Part shown: positions 12,330 to 24,500 of the stretch, in pieces | How the letters are laid out: each line of letters begins with the position of its first letter | Numbering within the stretch: position 1 is the stretch's first letter | Source of the DNA: Panicum virgatum | Taxonomy: Eukaryota; Streptophyta; Magnoliopsida; Poales; Poaceae | Length of the DNA: 64,000 bases | Assembly (NCBI RefSeq): GCF_016808335.1 | Contig: NC_053144.1 | Span: 54,638,195-54,702,194 of the forward strand | Direction of reading: 5' to 3' | The notes under the pieces: generated by a model | Seen by the model: only the letters and a program-made list of their open reading frames with translations | Told to the model about the DNA's origin: nothing | Databases searched by the model: none | Position numbers and translations under genes: made by a program

Positions 12330-12645
12330 CTCTTCTCTTGTCTTTAAAGCCCGAGCCCCCCTCTCTCTCCACCTCCGTCTCCGCCTCCTCTCTCCCTCTA
12401 CACTCCAACCCACCACCGCGCCCTGCGGCCGAGCCTCGCCCTCGCCGTACTCTCCCCTCACCCTCGACTGCCGCGCGTTGCTCCGTGCTTCTCCCTCCGG
12501 CAAACCGTCGCTAAATCTCGCCGCTCTTCCCGTCCGGTTTGGATTCTCTCTCGCTCTCGGCCGGGGGCGCGTCCGTTTCTCGTCCGAGAGGCCGGAGGGC
12601 TCCGCGTGGCCGGATCCTGGGGGAGGCGCCACCGTCCCGGCGTGC
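12330..12645 (+). promoter_or_regulatory. Probable core promoter and 5' leader of the SANT gene
   Basis: A TTTAAAG sequence near 12343 is followed by a long CT-rich tract (about 12355-12420) and a GC-rich, CpG-dense leader running to the ATG at 12646. Pyrimidine-rich leaders of this kind are common in grass housekeeping genes. The transcription start was not determined. Confidence 0.4.
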
Positions 12646-15600
12646 ATGGAGCCGAAGGTTTGTCCGGCTGCCCTGCTCTCTCTAATCTCGCATTCGTTCG
12701 TGCTCTCGCTCGGGGGGACCGCGCTGCTCTCGTTTGGTGGCGCGTCGCGCGGTTCCTTGTTTTGCGATGGGGTGGTTGCGGCGGACGTGCTCCTTGGTTC
12801 GCCTATGGGGATTTCGTCCGTGATCACGCGGCCCCGGGGTGTTTCGATAGGCTCGTATACCCGCGGGCGGGCGTTCTTGGGTGCTGGCTCAGGCACGGAT
12901 TTGGTCGGCGTGGCCTCGCGCCTTTGCTTGCCTGCTCCGTTCGGGGTTTGGTCGTCGGTTGCTTGGTTTCCACGGTGCCTACGAGATGCGTGGTCGCGGG
13001 TTGGATTGGGCTAGTGCCTGACCTGAGATAGATTCGCAGGATACAATTGGTGGTTCGGAGTCTGTGGAATTACTTTGATTTGCTAGGTCCAGTTGCTCTG
13101 GTTGGTGTCATGTAGGCTTGTGGCGACATGACCAACGATCAAGAGTTGGGCAGCGTGTTGGTTGATACGTTCTGGTTATGATGGTACAGTGCTTGATGCT
13201 GATAAATAATTCTGCACTGATTGTGAGTGGATTCAGTCCATCAAGACGAGATTTTGTTCTTTTACGATGCATTTTATACTCGCGAGTTATGTTCATCAAT
13301 GGCCCCTCTTTGATGAAGCTTATACATGATAGGCATTGACTTCATTTCCTGCCTGCGAGTGCAAGTGTTGCCTGTATTTGTGTGTGATGCAATTTTTCTG
13401 TTGGAACCTGATGATCTCGGGATGCTAGTTGCCTTGGTATTTGTTCCTCTACAATCATTTCTTGCATGGCAGAAAATCTTATAGCATTGTGCTGTACCTG
13501 TACTGTTGTTTATACCACAGCAAGATTTGTAACTGATTCATTTTATCCAGGAAAGTCAATTCCTTTCTGAAAACATTCCCCCCTTCAATCTTGCATTCGA
13601 GATATTCTCCAAAGCTCTAGTCATCACAAATGCTTGAATAGGATTAGTTAGGCATAGTCGCATCACTCATCCCATGTAGTAATGTTGGTATCTACTACAT
13701 CTCTATTTCATCTGCTCACTGTCACTTCAAAGGTAGTAACCTACCACAGTTCGTTATTTTCTCGTTGCCTGTAGCATATTTCAAATTCTACAGCTACTAT
13801 GCACCATATGGATGCACGTGAGCTCATACGAATTCTGGAAAAGGAAGAAATCTGAAATTTCTCATTTGCACGTTTCTGGTTCATCCAAAATACATGGCTA
13901 ACTTTCTTTCGTTATTTATACTGACGATCAACATGTTCTTGTATTGTTGTAATAACTCTCGACAGTTGCTTTTCTTGTTCCAATTGTGACAGATGGAGTC
14001 AGTGTCACTCAATCTCGAAGACAATGGTGACCACCAACCTTCTTCAGAAACTTCCATTGCATCAGATGCGATATATGATGACTCTCCAGTACCTCCATGC
14101 ATTGGAAATGAGCACCAGGCAGAAATCCCCAATCTGGCTACAGAAGACGAGCGTCGTGAGCTCATGGCTGGTTCACTCAACGGCTCCACATCACATGGCT
14201 ATGGTTACCCTATTGTGGTTGGGTTAGCTCTACCAATTATGTGGGCATCACTAAGCGATGTCAATAAGAAAGAAGAGGGATTACAAATGCAAAACGATTC
14301 AGAATCTGAAACAAGAGGCAGCAGTGGAGATGTGCAAAGTCAGATGACCTCAACTTGTCCAATCAACAATAACACAAGCAAATGTGATACAACATGCCAG
14401 GATCAACATACAGTGGTGCCTGCAGTTCAGACTGAATGCGACAGTAATCAAGCACATGATGATAAAATGTCTCCTTGCCCCACTCAAGAAGGCGTGCACA
14501 TCACCAATTATCCAATGATGCAGCAGATAGGAACCGAACAATTAAATCCGCTGCCTTATTCACCCATTACCCTATGGACTGATCTTGAGGCAGAGCTTTT
14601 TCTCCTTGGGCTCTACATTTTTGGCAAAAATCTCAACCTGCTGAGCAGGTTTCTTGGTACTAAGACCGTTGCTGATGTGCTTTCATACTACTATGGGAAG
14701 TTCTACAAAAGGGATGCATATAAAAGATGGTCGGACTGTAGAAAGGCCAAAACTAGAAAATGCATTCTTGGGGAACGCATTTTTCAAGGATGGCGACAGC
14801 AGGAGCTAATATCACGTCTGAAATCTAAAATCCCTATAGAATCTCATGATTCGTTGATTGAGGTATGTTGCATCAGTACTGGTAGAAAGAAGTTTGATTC
14901 TTTTTTCATTTCATTGTAGTTCACCTATCAATTTGACATTAAATTGTTGAATATGAAATTGTCTCATGATATTTCAAGATTAATTTTTTTTCCCGATCTG
15001 GTCTGTCTGACCCTCAGTTTTAAATTTATTTTTCATTGTAGTTTTTCTTGTTATATATGACACCCTAAATATTCCTATTGTTCTATAAAAAACAAACACA
15101 TGTATTTCTCAATTCTCCCAGCATCACTTTCACATTTGAGTTGGACACTTTTATAATTTTCAATTTCCGGTCACTTCCTCCCTTGCTTTACCTCTCGCTT
15201 GATGATGCGAGGGGGGACTGAGAATTGAAACTCACCCTTAATCTCATAGTGATCAACATACATAAGGTTTTCCAAGCATAGTTGGTTGTTCTAATCCTCA
15301 ATAGCAAACTTTAATGCCTTCAAGGACTTGACTATAAACATCAGACTGGAAAGATGAAGCCATTGCAGGTGTACATTTGACCATTGTTATTTCTCTGTTT
15401 TGATCACATCTTTGTGAAAAAGTGTTTATTACTTGCCATCGCTTAAACCATGGGACAACTGTCCTTTTGAGACTTAAAATTTTCTACTGTCCAATAATCA
15501 CGAACTTTCATGCTTCAGATATTTGTCAACATTATACTGTTATGAATTGTCATCTGATTTGTATTGCTCTCACATGTTGCAGGTTTTCAAATCTTTCAGT

Positions 15601-17313
15601 GACAGTCAAACATCTTTGAAGGAATTTGTCTTCGCTCTGAAATCCATTGTTGGAACAGAAGTTTTTGTGGAGGCAGTCGGGGTTGGTAAAGGGAAGCACG
15701 ATTTGACTGGATTTGTTACGGACCCGTCTAAACCCAATCAAGCTCTCACTGTTCATAGCGATTTGCCTACAGGAAAAGACTGTTCGTCGCTTGCTTCAGA
15801 AGATATAATTAAATTCTTAACTGGTGATTTCAGAAGAAGTAAGACAAGATCAAATGATATTTTCTGGGAAGCTGTCTGGCCCCGTTTGCTTGCAAAAGGG
15901 TGGCACTCAGAGCAGCCAAAGGATGTCAGCACAACTAAAAATTGCCTTGTATTTCTTGTGCCTGGTATAAAGAAGTTCTCGAGAAGTAAACTCACTAAAG
16001 GCACCCATTATTTTGATTCTGTGAGCGATGTCCTAAAAAAGGTGGCAGCTGATCCTGTTCTTCTTGAGTTTGAGGCTGATGGGGTAGACCATGGTTTAAC
16101 TGCTGAGAAAAATGGCAGTATAACAGAAATGAAACTGAACCAAGACAGTCCTTTAGATGGATATCAGGAGCTTCCTAAGTTCACAATAATTGATACTAGC
16201 TTAGTCGAAGGGGAAGAGCCCTTCAATGTGCGGGAGCTGAGGAACTTACCTGCAGATGCAAATATTAGTTTTGTCCTTTCACGCCATGCATCTAATATGG
16301 TGAGTTACAGTTCCTCCGAGGAGGAAGATGCCAATGATAGATTATCAGATGACCAGGAAGATTGTGGACGAGTTACAGCTGAGGCTAAGGAACTTGAAAT
16401 GGCTTCAGTGGGTTCATTGCCAAACATGGTGACTGCTAATGGTCATTCTTCTAATGGTAATGATGATAAAATTGATTTGACAGGCATCTACGGCATCAAA
16501 ACAAAACCTGAAAGGCGCAAGTATTTGTCCCCAGTGTCAAAGCGCAGAAGATTAACTAGCTGTAATAATGAACAAAGCAGCCGCCGCAGCTTTTCTTTCT
16601 CAAAAGTTGGTGGTTTGGAGAAAGAGAAAAGCAAGGCACTGTCGACTTCAAAATCAGCTGCATTTGATGTTGGTGACACTTTCCAGACAAAAACAATCGC
16701 AAGCTGTTCTACAAAGGAGAAGCCATCTGAGCATAAAATGAATGCATCAAACTCTGTTACCAATGATGGGCAAAATCAGCGAATGGTCATGGAAAACTTA
16801 ATTGAGGACGAGTCATTTGAGCATAAGGCTGATGCAGTGGCTGAAATTCACTCAAAGATCAACGCTGATGAGACGAAGTATGCCAAAGAAGGTCATGTTA
16901 GTGGTCCGATTAACTCAAATAAGCTGAAGACACCACATGATGATAGGGCAAGCAGCAGTATTTGTGTCACATCATCAAAAAATCAGAGTGGCATGAAGGC
17001 TGATGAAGCTCCCTCCAGTTCGAACAGCAACATGGCTTGTGATCCTTCCATGACAACAGGAAAACCTGTTAGCCAGCAACCTGCTTTGGAGGCTAATCCT
17101 CGGAGGCAAGGAACCAGAAACAGGCCTCCCACAGCAAGAGCTCTAGAAGCTCTTGCCTTTGGACTACTTGGAAGCGGGAAGCGGAAGGGTGGCTCAAAGA
17201 GCATGGCAACGACCCGACCTTCTCAGCGAGCTCGCAAAGCCACCAAAGATCCAGTTCCTACAGCTTCCAGTGGTGATGCAGAGTCCAGCATGGATGCGGA
17301 AGTGCATCCATGA
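12646..17313 (+). CDS. SANT/Myb-domain nuclear protein (At2g47820/At1g09050-like family)
   Basis: Three coding exons join in phase: 12646-12657 (MEPK, then GT at 12658), 13993-14862 and 15583-17313 (TGA), giving 870 residues. Intron 1 is 1.3 kb, a typical leader intron. The N-terminal ~195 residues are acidic and low-complexity. From about residue 199 a SANT-like helical domain is visible (LWTDLEAELFLLGLYIFGKN, then YYYGKFYKR and GWRQQELISRL). A conserved region follows across the exon junction (SLKEFVFALKSIVGTEV, then EIIKFL-like and FWEAVWPRLLAKGWHSEQP motifs, then LVFLVPGIKKFSR and HYFDSVSDVL). The C-terminal half is Ser/Lys-rich with a basic cluster KRRR near residue 613, a likely nuclear signal. 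Related plant proteins are annotated as arginine-glutamic acid dipeptide repeat-like. A chromatin or transcription role is inferred from the SANT domain; no enzyme motif is seen. It is convergent with the MTP6-like gene. Confidence 0.85.
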
Positions 17314-18514
17314 GTGGATTTGTGTGCGTTCATTGGCATGCTGGCATGTGCTAGCAATCAAGGGTGCCAAGTCGATGTTGCGGGTGATGAATATCAAGCA
17401 ACCAGGCGAGGCCTCCAAGTAAAGCTGTCTTCCGTTGCTGGCTACTGGTGCACCATACCATTTTCTAATGTTTACCATACAGGAGGGCCCTGAAGACGAG
17501 AGTGCATGAATCACCTTTCGAGTGAGACCCATCCTTAGTTTTTTGTTTAGTTGATAGAGTCGTCTGCCTGTCAAGGCTTGCAAAACCAACTTGTACTGGA
17601 GAGGCGGAGGGGGAAAGGCCATATTGGCGAATTCAGTTATGCGCTTTACCGTGGTTAAACTTTTGGTACATCGGTCTGTTAACGTTCCATGGGGTGCATT
17701 TCATCTGTGAGCTTTTTTGTTTGCAGGATGACTGCGTTTGTCGGCTTCATATGTCATTGCATGTCACACGAAAGGGTCATGGATTGTCTGGCAGGGCTTG
17801 TTCCATGATCCATTCAAATTTCTCCTGGAGGGAAACTGGGAAAGAGCCTCTAGCTATTAGCAGAGTTTATCTAATCGCAAGATTAGACAAATTCATATCA
17901 GGGCTGGGGTGTGGGCGGTACCCTTAGCACAGCATAGTACTAGCATTCTGGGGAATGCATTCATGATTCATCAGCCCTTAGGGATTGGAGCTGCTGATGA
18001 TTTATACTGGCTGAACCTTTGGCTTGGAACAACCAAAGTTCACATGGCTTTGCGTCATTACATCAACTGGTTCTTACTCCTACCAATTTAGCTTTACCCG
18101 ATCAATTCATCTTGAAGACGACCCTGAACTGACATTTCTTACGTTCACTAAATAAAAAGAAAAGCTCTAGATGCGCACAAGATGAAGACTTACTTGTTTT
18201 CCATATGATGCGAGTAGCCCAAGCAAATCACACCTCAACGAGTGAGTCACTTGCTGACCTGTATCATGCGGTTTACATTGAAGGTGGTAGCACATAGCCG
18301 ACAACAAATATTTCCCATCTCTATGAGCAAGGCTGCTTCCGTGCATTATTACAAATTCACCAGATATCTCTCAACACTATGATTACAAATTTACAATGTA
18401 CGCAGGCCGTCCTAGACTATACTGCCTCAGTCGTAAAATGAAGCCATGTATGTTAGAAAAATCAGGAAAAAAATCACCCTAGCTGGATGGCAAAGGATGA
18501 AAAGAACACTGATA
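17314..18514. other. Convergent intergenic interval with probable 3' UTRs
   Basis: It lies between the stop of the SANT gene (plus) and the stop of the MTP6-like gene (minus). A TTTTTTGTTTGCAG at about 17712-17727 could be the acceptor of a spliced 3' UTR of the SANT transcript. No further gene was recognised. Confidence 0.45.
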
Positions 18515-21500
18515 TTAATGTGTCCCTCCAGCATGTACAACGCTAGCGACATTCTTGCTCGATGCCAGCTGAAGTTGCTTGATTTGTTGCCCCAATCTTA
18601 GCTGCATACTCACTTGGCTTATGTTGGCATCAGCCCTCAGTATCTCCTCTTCGGCTTGCTTTGCGACTTCCATTGCATCCCTTCCAAGTTTAGTAAAGTG
18701 GAGACACATCAGATTAAAACCTAAAAGTCTGCAGCATGTGTTTGGAAAGCAAGGGTCAATTACCGGATCAATAATTCTGGAGACATCGAAACTTGGACCT
18801 GGAGCAACACTCTTCCTTGCACGTAATGCAGCATTAGATGTTCGAGCGACATTTTCTGCATCAAATAATAGTTTGAGTTCTGGTCGTACACACGAATTCC
18901 GATCCTGGCGCAACACTCAGCATAAAGGGGTTTGGATCCAAATTACAAGGATTTAGCAGATATTACTAATTCCTGATAATTTATTGGGCAATTCCGCTTA
19001 CCTAGATTCCATGCAAATTCTTTTGTAGCTACATTCTATCAGCTAGTCTGTTTGTGGGATCTCGCAAGTCAAAGAATAAGTTCCACACTCCTGATCATTT
19101 CACCAATTTTTTGCCGCTTCTACATCCCTATTAACTTCCACAGCACCTAATCCCCAATAGTGGTTGGAGAGTCAAGATTATCTAGAATTCGTTACTTTAC
19201 CTTTGAAAAATGAGAGGAAATAATATTAGACACAATTGCTTCTGCACTCTGTTGCCATGGGATAGCTTCTGAATTTCTTATATCGGAGTTGTTAAGAGCC
19301 CTCTTCAGGTTCAAGTTGGGGCCCATGGAGTATGAGGGATCTGCAATTCATGCATTTTAGAAACATTCCAGCTGCAGGTTCAACACAGTTGTACAATAAC
19401 TGCAAGGGATCTTAGATAATTAGATGACAACAAGAACAGGGAATATGACACAGTGCTAGCTGTTGAAATCTATTCCCGACTTCCAGTCAAATACATAACT
19501 TTTAATACATAAATTTTGAAATAATTCAAAAACTGTATAAGATGCCGCTTATGATGTGTCGTGGTGTGCAAACCCACATCCGGGTGGCGTAGTGCACCCG
19601 CCTAAATCCAGAGGGTGAGTACTCGGGGGTAGTTAGGATTAACCCAATCTAGATGCAAGAACACGATGAACACAGCAGGTTTAGAGTGGTTCGGGCCGCC
19701 AGAGCGTAATACCCTACGTCCACTGTGTATTGTATTGCTTGTGCTCTCCTTGGCCTTTGAGAGTGTTGAGAGTGTCTCCCAGTGTGAGGCGAACGCCCCC
19801 CTTTTATATCTCAAGGGAGGCGCGTACATGGCCGTTGAGTCCCCGACAGGTGGGCCCAACGATGTTGTATTTAATACAAATGGCCTAACGCTATTATGGA
19901 GCTACACCTGGGAAAGATCTTATTCCGGGATTTCCTTCCCTTGCCCGTGGGAATCTTCCGTCCGGCATAGCCATGCCCTGTCTTGTCGAAACGGCGCCAG
20001 AGCGTAGCTTGCCGCAGCCTGCCACGTAGCTGAACGGGCCGTGTAGCTTGCGGCGTAGGCGGTATGATGAAGGGTGCCGTGCCGTCGTATCCATTTAATG
20101 CGGCAGACGGGCCCTGCGCGGATGCGGCGTGTCGGATACCACAATTAGGGACACCCTAATTGGGGTACTAAGATCACCCTAGAAAACACAAACACGTGTT
20201 AAGGCAACTGAGCCCACGGAAGCCCACGGCCTCCTTCCAATTTGGAAGGAAGGAAAGGACTCAAAGAAGCCCAGCATGCGGCCCATTCGCACCCCTCTCG
20301 GGCCCACGGGACGATCTCCGCCTCGCTCGAGGGCTCCCGTCGAGACCCCTCGACTGCGCCCCGCATCTCCGCCTCGCTCGAGGGTAGCGAACCTACCCTC
20401 GAGCGGGCAAATCATTTCCGCCTCGCTCGAGGGCAGTGAACCTACCCTCGAGCGGGCAAACCATCTCCGCCTCGCTCGAGGCCACCCCTCGGCATAAGGG
20501 ACAAAGGGCCCTGCTGCTCACCCGCCCGTCATACGGAGGCTTTAAGTGCCAACCAGTCCTCCACAGTGCTCAAGACAGACGGCGTCAGACCGCCATTCCC
20601 CACAGTGGCTGTGACCGGAGTTACATCCGCCAACTCCGGTCACTGTTCCGTCATCCCGGGCGCTGTGGCGATACTGTGGAACCTGCGACGCGGGACGAAG
20701 CGTGCACGGCACTGCTCCCCATACTATTCTGCCAACTCCGGCCGTCCGGACTCTACCTCATCACGCGCATGGCCCCGGACCCATCTCCCGCTTGGAAAGG
20801 GGTCCGGCGACGCCACGTGCCCTTCCAAGAGGGACGCTCAGCACACGCAGCCGGAGTCCCGGACCTCCCCCCTCGAGGGGTCCAGGACCTCCGCGTGTCT
20901 CCCAGACCTCCTAGTGTGCACCCCAACACTCCGTCCAGGGGGATCCGGGACCGCCGCGTGCCCCGCCACCGCTGGAGCACACAGGACCCTGACCTGTGGG
21001 ACCCACATAATACCACGTCAGGAGGATTGAGCACCCTACTGGGTTGGCAAGACGCCGGCGCGATCTCCGCAAGACCATGGACGACATCCAGGACGACCGC
21101 CACACCTGACGCCATGCCCCACAGTGTACTTACAGTGTCCGACCACTGCACCCCCGCGATTCGGGGGGAAGACGACGACTTCCACGTTCCCCTACTCATG
21201 TACACCGCCCCTCCTTGTGACTATAAAAGAAGGAGGCGGGCTTCTTTTAAGGGGGACGTTTTTCAGACATTCTGGACATCAGCGACCCAGTCACTCCCGC
21301 TCGCGATCATTCTCAGCACCACTGAGCTCTCACCTCAACCGACTTCTTTTCTAGCAGAGACCTGAGAGCTTCCCTCCCTCTCTCGCCTTGCTTGTACCCC
21401 CTACTACAAGCACTCCGGGTGCAAGATAATACAGTGCCCTCGCACACCCCTTTACTGGACGTACGGCCCCGCGGCCGGAACCAGGATAAAACCCGTGCGT

Positions 21501-24500
21501 TACTGTGTTGCCTCTTGCATCAACATCTGGGACGAGAAAACACGCGGCATTTATTTGTTGGGATCCGGACCCCCGGGTCAGGACACCGACAGTTGGCGCG
21601 TCGGGTAGGGGCGGCTACGTGACATTTTCTCTTTTGTTCCCATTTGATCTCCAGGAATGGCGGGTAGATCCAACCCATACCCCATGGGCGTTTCGGATCC
21701 ACTCCCCACGAGGTGCGTGATCTGGTTCGGGAGTCTCGAGTTCAGAGCAACCGGCAACGGTTACCTCATGCAGCTCCTCTCGCCCGGACGCAACCCCGTC
21801 CCTCCGACTTCACCAGCCCAGCCCGACAGGCGCTCGGGCCACCGTTCGCGACAAGCACGCGCGGAGCGGCGCCGTGCGGCACGCCACAGCTCCCCCGCGT
21901 GGGTTGAGGCTGGCCTGTCGCAGCTCAGCATCGCGCCCAACGGGGCCATCGCTTCGACATCACGTGCCTCGGCGTCGTCTGCGCCGGCACCATCAGCTGC
22001 TGCAGTACCAGTGCCTCCCAGGGGGGGCTCGACCTCGCCATCGCCCTTCCCCTTCGGGATGCGCAATACTGCGACCTACGCTTCATCGATCAGTTCTAAC
22101 TTCACCGAGTATGAGGATCTGCCGGGTCATCATCTTCTATCGATCCGCAACCTCATCGCGTCGTCTCCCGACGAATCCTACCCCGAGACGGCGAGCTCAA
22201 TCGCCGACGACGTCAACTTCTTCATGAACAACTTCACGGCCGAGGAGGCCGAGGACTACTCCGGGGTCCGTGACCCCAACGCATTCCGCTCGTTCCAGCT
22301 CGCGACGGCCTATTGACTAACCTGCTCTGAGGACTCCAGCGAGGGGGATTATGATCCCGCCCGGGAGTGTTTCATGGCCGACCTTGTGGACGAGCAAAAC
22401 GATAACGCCCCGGGCGACGACGCGGACGGCGGGGCGGACGCACAGGCAAACCAACCAGTGGTGTCGCCTGCGGCCCCTTCTTCGTCAAGCTCAGCGGCGC
22501 GGCAATCCCAGCTGGCACAGCTCAAAGAGCTTCAAGCTAAGCTCGACGAGCAACGCCGGCAGACACAGGAGCTGCGCACCGCACTCGAGCAGCAGCGCAC
22601 CACGCGTGGCGCACATGCCCAGGAGGCGGCGCGCGTTGCCCGGGAGCGCATCCTGGCCGACGACAACGTCGACAAACCTCCGGAACTGAAGACGGCCGCA
22701 ACCTGCGCCGTGAGGCACAGACGCTCATCGAGCAAGCTGCCGTGCAGCAAGCCGAGAGCTCTTCGTCTCGAATGCGCTCGAAAGCTCCGGAGCAGCCCGG
22801 TGGGACTGTGCGCCAGGACCACGAGGCTTCTGTGCACACTCCACCGGCAGGGAAGGGCAAGGCAGCCGTGGCGCCCGGTGCGAAGGCACCCTCGGTGCAC
22901 GACCGCATTGGAAGGCCTCCCGCGAGGGAACGGCTCCACGACGCGCGGGCACGCCGAAGACGGCGACGCCCGCTACATCGTCGGCAGCAGGAAGTACACC
23001 CCTCGGCGGGGTGGACGCTTCGACCCCGAGCACGACATGGGTGAGTCACCGGAGCCTCCGGGCACCCGGGTGTTCAGCCGGGAGATTCGAACTACTTCTT
23101 TTCCCCCGCGCTTTCAACAACCCACCACCCTCGTCAAGTACTCGGGCGAGACCGATCCTGTAGTCTGGCTCAACGATTACCGCCTAGCGTGCCTGCTAGG
23201 CGGTGCGACGGAAGACGCGGTCATCATCCGCAACCTTCCTCTTCACCTCGCTGATGCCACACGAACGTGGCTCGAGCACTTGCCCGCGGACCAGATCCAC
23301 AACTGGGCCGACTTAGTCAAGATCTTCGTGGGAAACTTCCAGGGCACATACGTGCGCCCTGGGAACTCCTGGGATCTCAAAGGGTGTCGCCAGAAGCCCA
23401 ACGAGTCCCTGCGCGACTACGTGCGGCGCTTCTCCAAGCAGTGCACCGAGCTCCCCAACGTCACCCACGTCGAGGTCATCAACGCCTTCCTCGAGGGTAC
23501 GACATGCAGGAACCTGGTGCACGAGCTTGCGAGAAGTCGACCCGACAACACCAATGAGTTGTTCGACGCTGCCACCAACTACGCCGCCGGCGAGGAGGCT
23601 ATTGGTGCTATCTTCGACGACAAGCCGAGCAAGCGCAAAGACGATGCGCCCGCGGAGGGCAGCAACGTCAAGCCCAACGCCCCCGCCAAGAAACAGAAGC
23701 GGGGGAGGAAGGGAAAGAAGCCGGTCCCACCAAAACAGCGCGGATCGGGGCAGGCAGAGGACTCCGAGGAGGCTTTTGCTGCCACTCCTGACCGTAAAGG
23801 ACCTCGAGCCCCCCCCCCCTCGAGGCGGTGGTGGCCTGTTCGACGACATGCTTAAGAAGCCGTGTCCTTACCACAAGGGCTCGGTCAACCACACCCTCGA
23901 GCAATGCGAGATGCTCAAGAAGTACTACAACCGCGTCGCGCATCGCGACGAGGACAGGAAAAAGGATGCTGGCGACAAAGGTGGAGACGACGAGTTCCCC
24001 CCAGTGGAGAACGCCTTCTTCATCTTTGGAGGACCAACGACGAACATGACCTCCCGGCAGCGCAAGCGTGAGCGCCGGGAAGGTTTTTCCGTCACCAAGG
24101 CCACGCCATCCTACCTCGATTGGTCGGAGGACACCATTTCCTTTGGCCGCAAGGACCACCCCGACTACGTCCCGCACCCGGGACGGTACCCGCTCGTTGT
24201 CAACCCCATCATCGGCAACACTCGCTTCTCCAAGGTACTCATGGACGGAGGCAGCAGCCTAAACATCATGTACGCCCACACCTTGGAGCTCATGGGGATC
24301 GGATTGAACAAGCTTCGCCCCAGCAAATCGCCATTTCATGGCGTTGCGCCGGGGAAGCGCGTCCAACCTCTCGGCCAGATCGATCTGGCTGTCTGCTTCG
24401 GCACGGCAGCCAACTTCCGCAAGGAAGTACTCACCTTTGAGGTGGTGGGGTTTCGAGGATCCTATCATGCCATTCTTGGCCGTTCCTGCTACGCCAAGTT

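Noticed and set aside
12478..13031. Overlapping plus-strand frames of 178 and 141 codons
   Set aside because: They run from the leader into the first intron of the SANT gene; the MEPK exon and donor at 12658 explain the locus better.
18515..18916. Single 133-codon minus-strand frame
   Set aside because: It reads exon 11 of the MTP6-like gene in the wrong frame and crosses the intron; splice sites give two exons matching the family.
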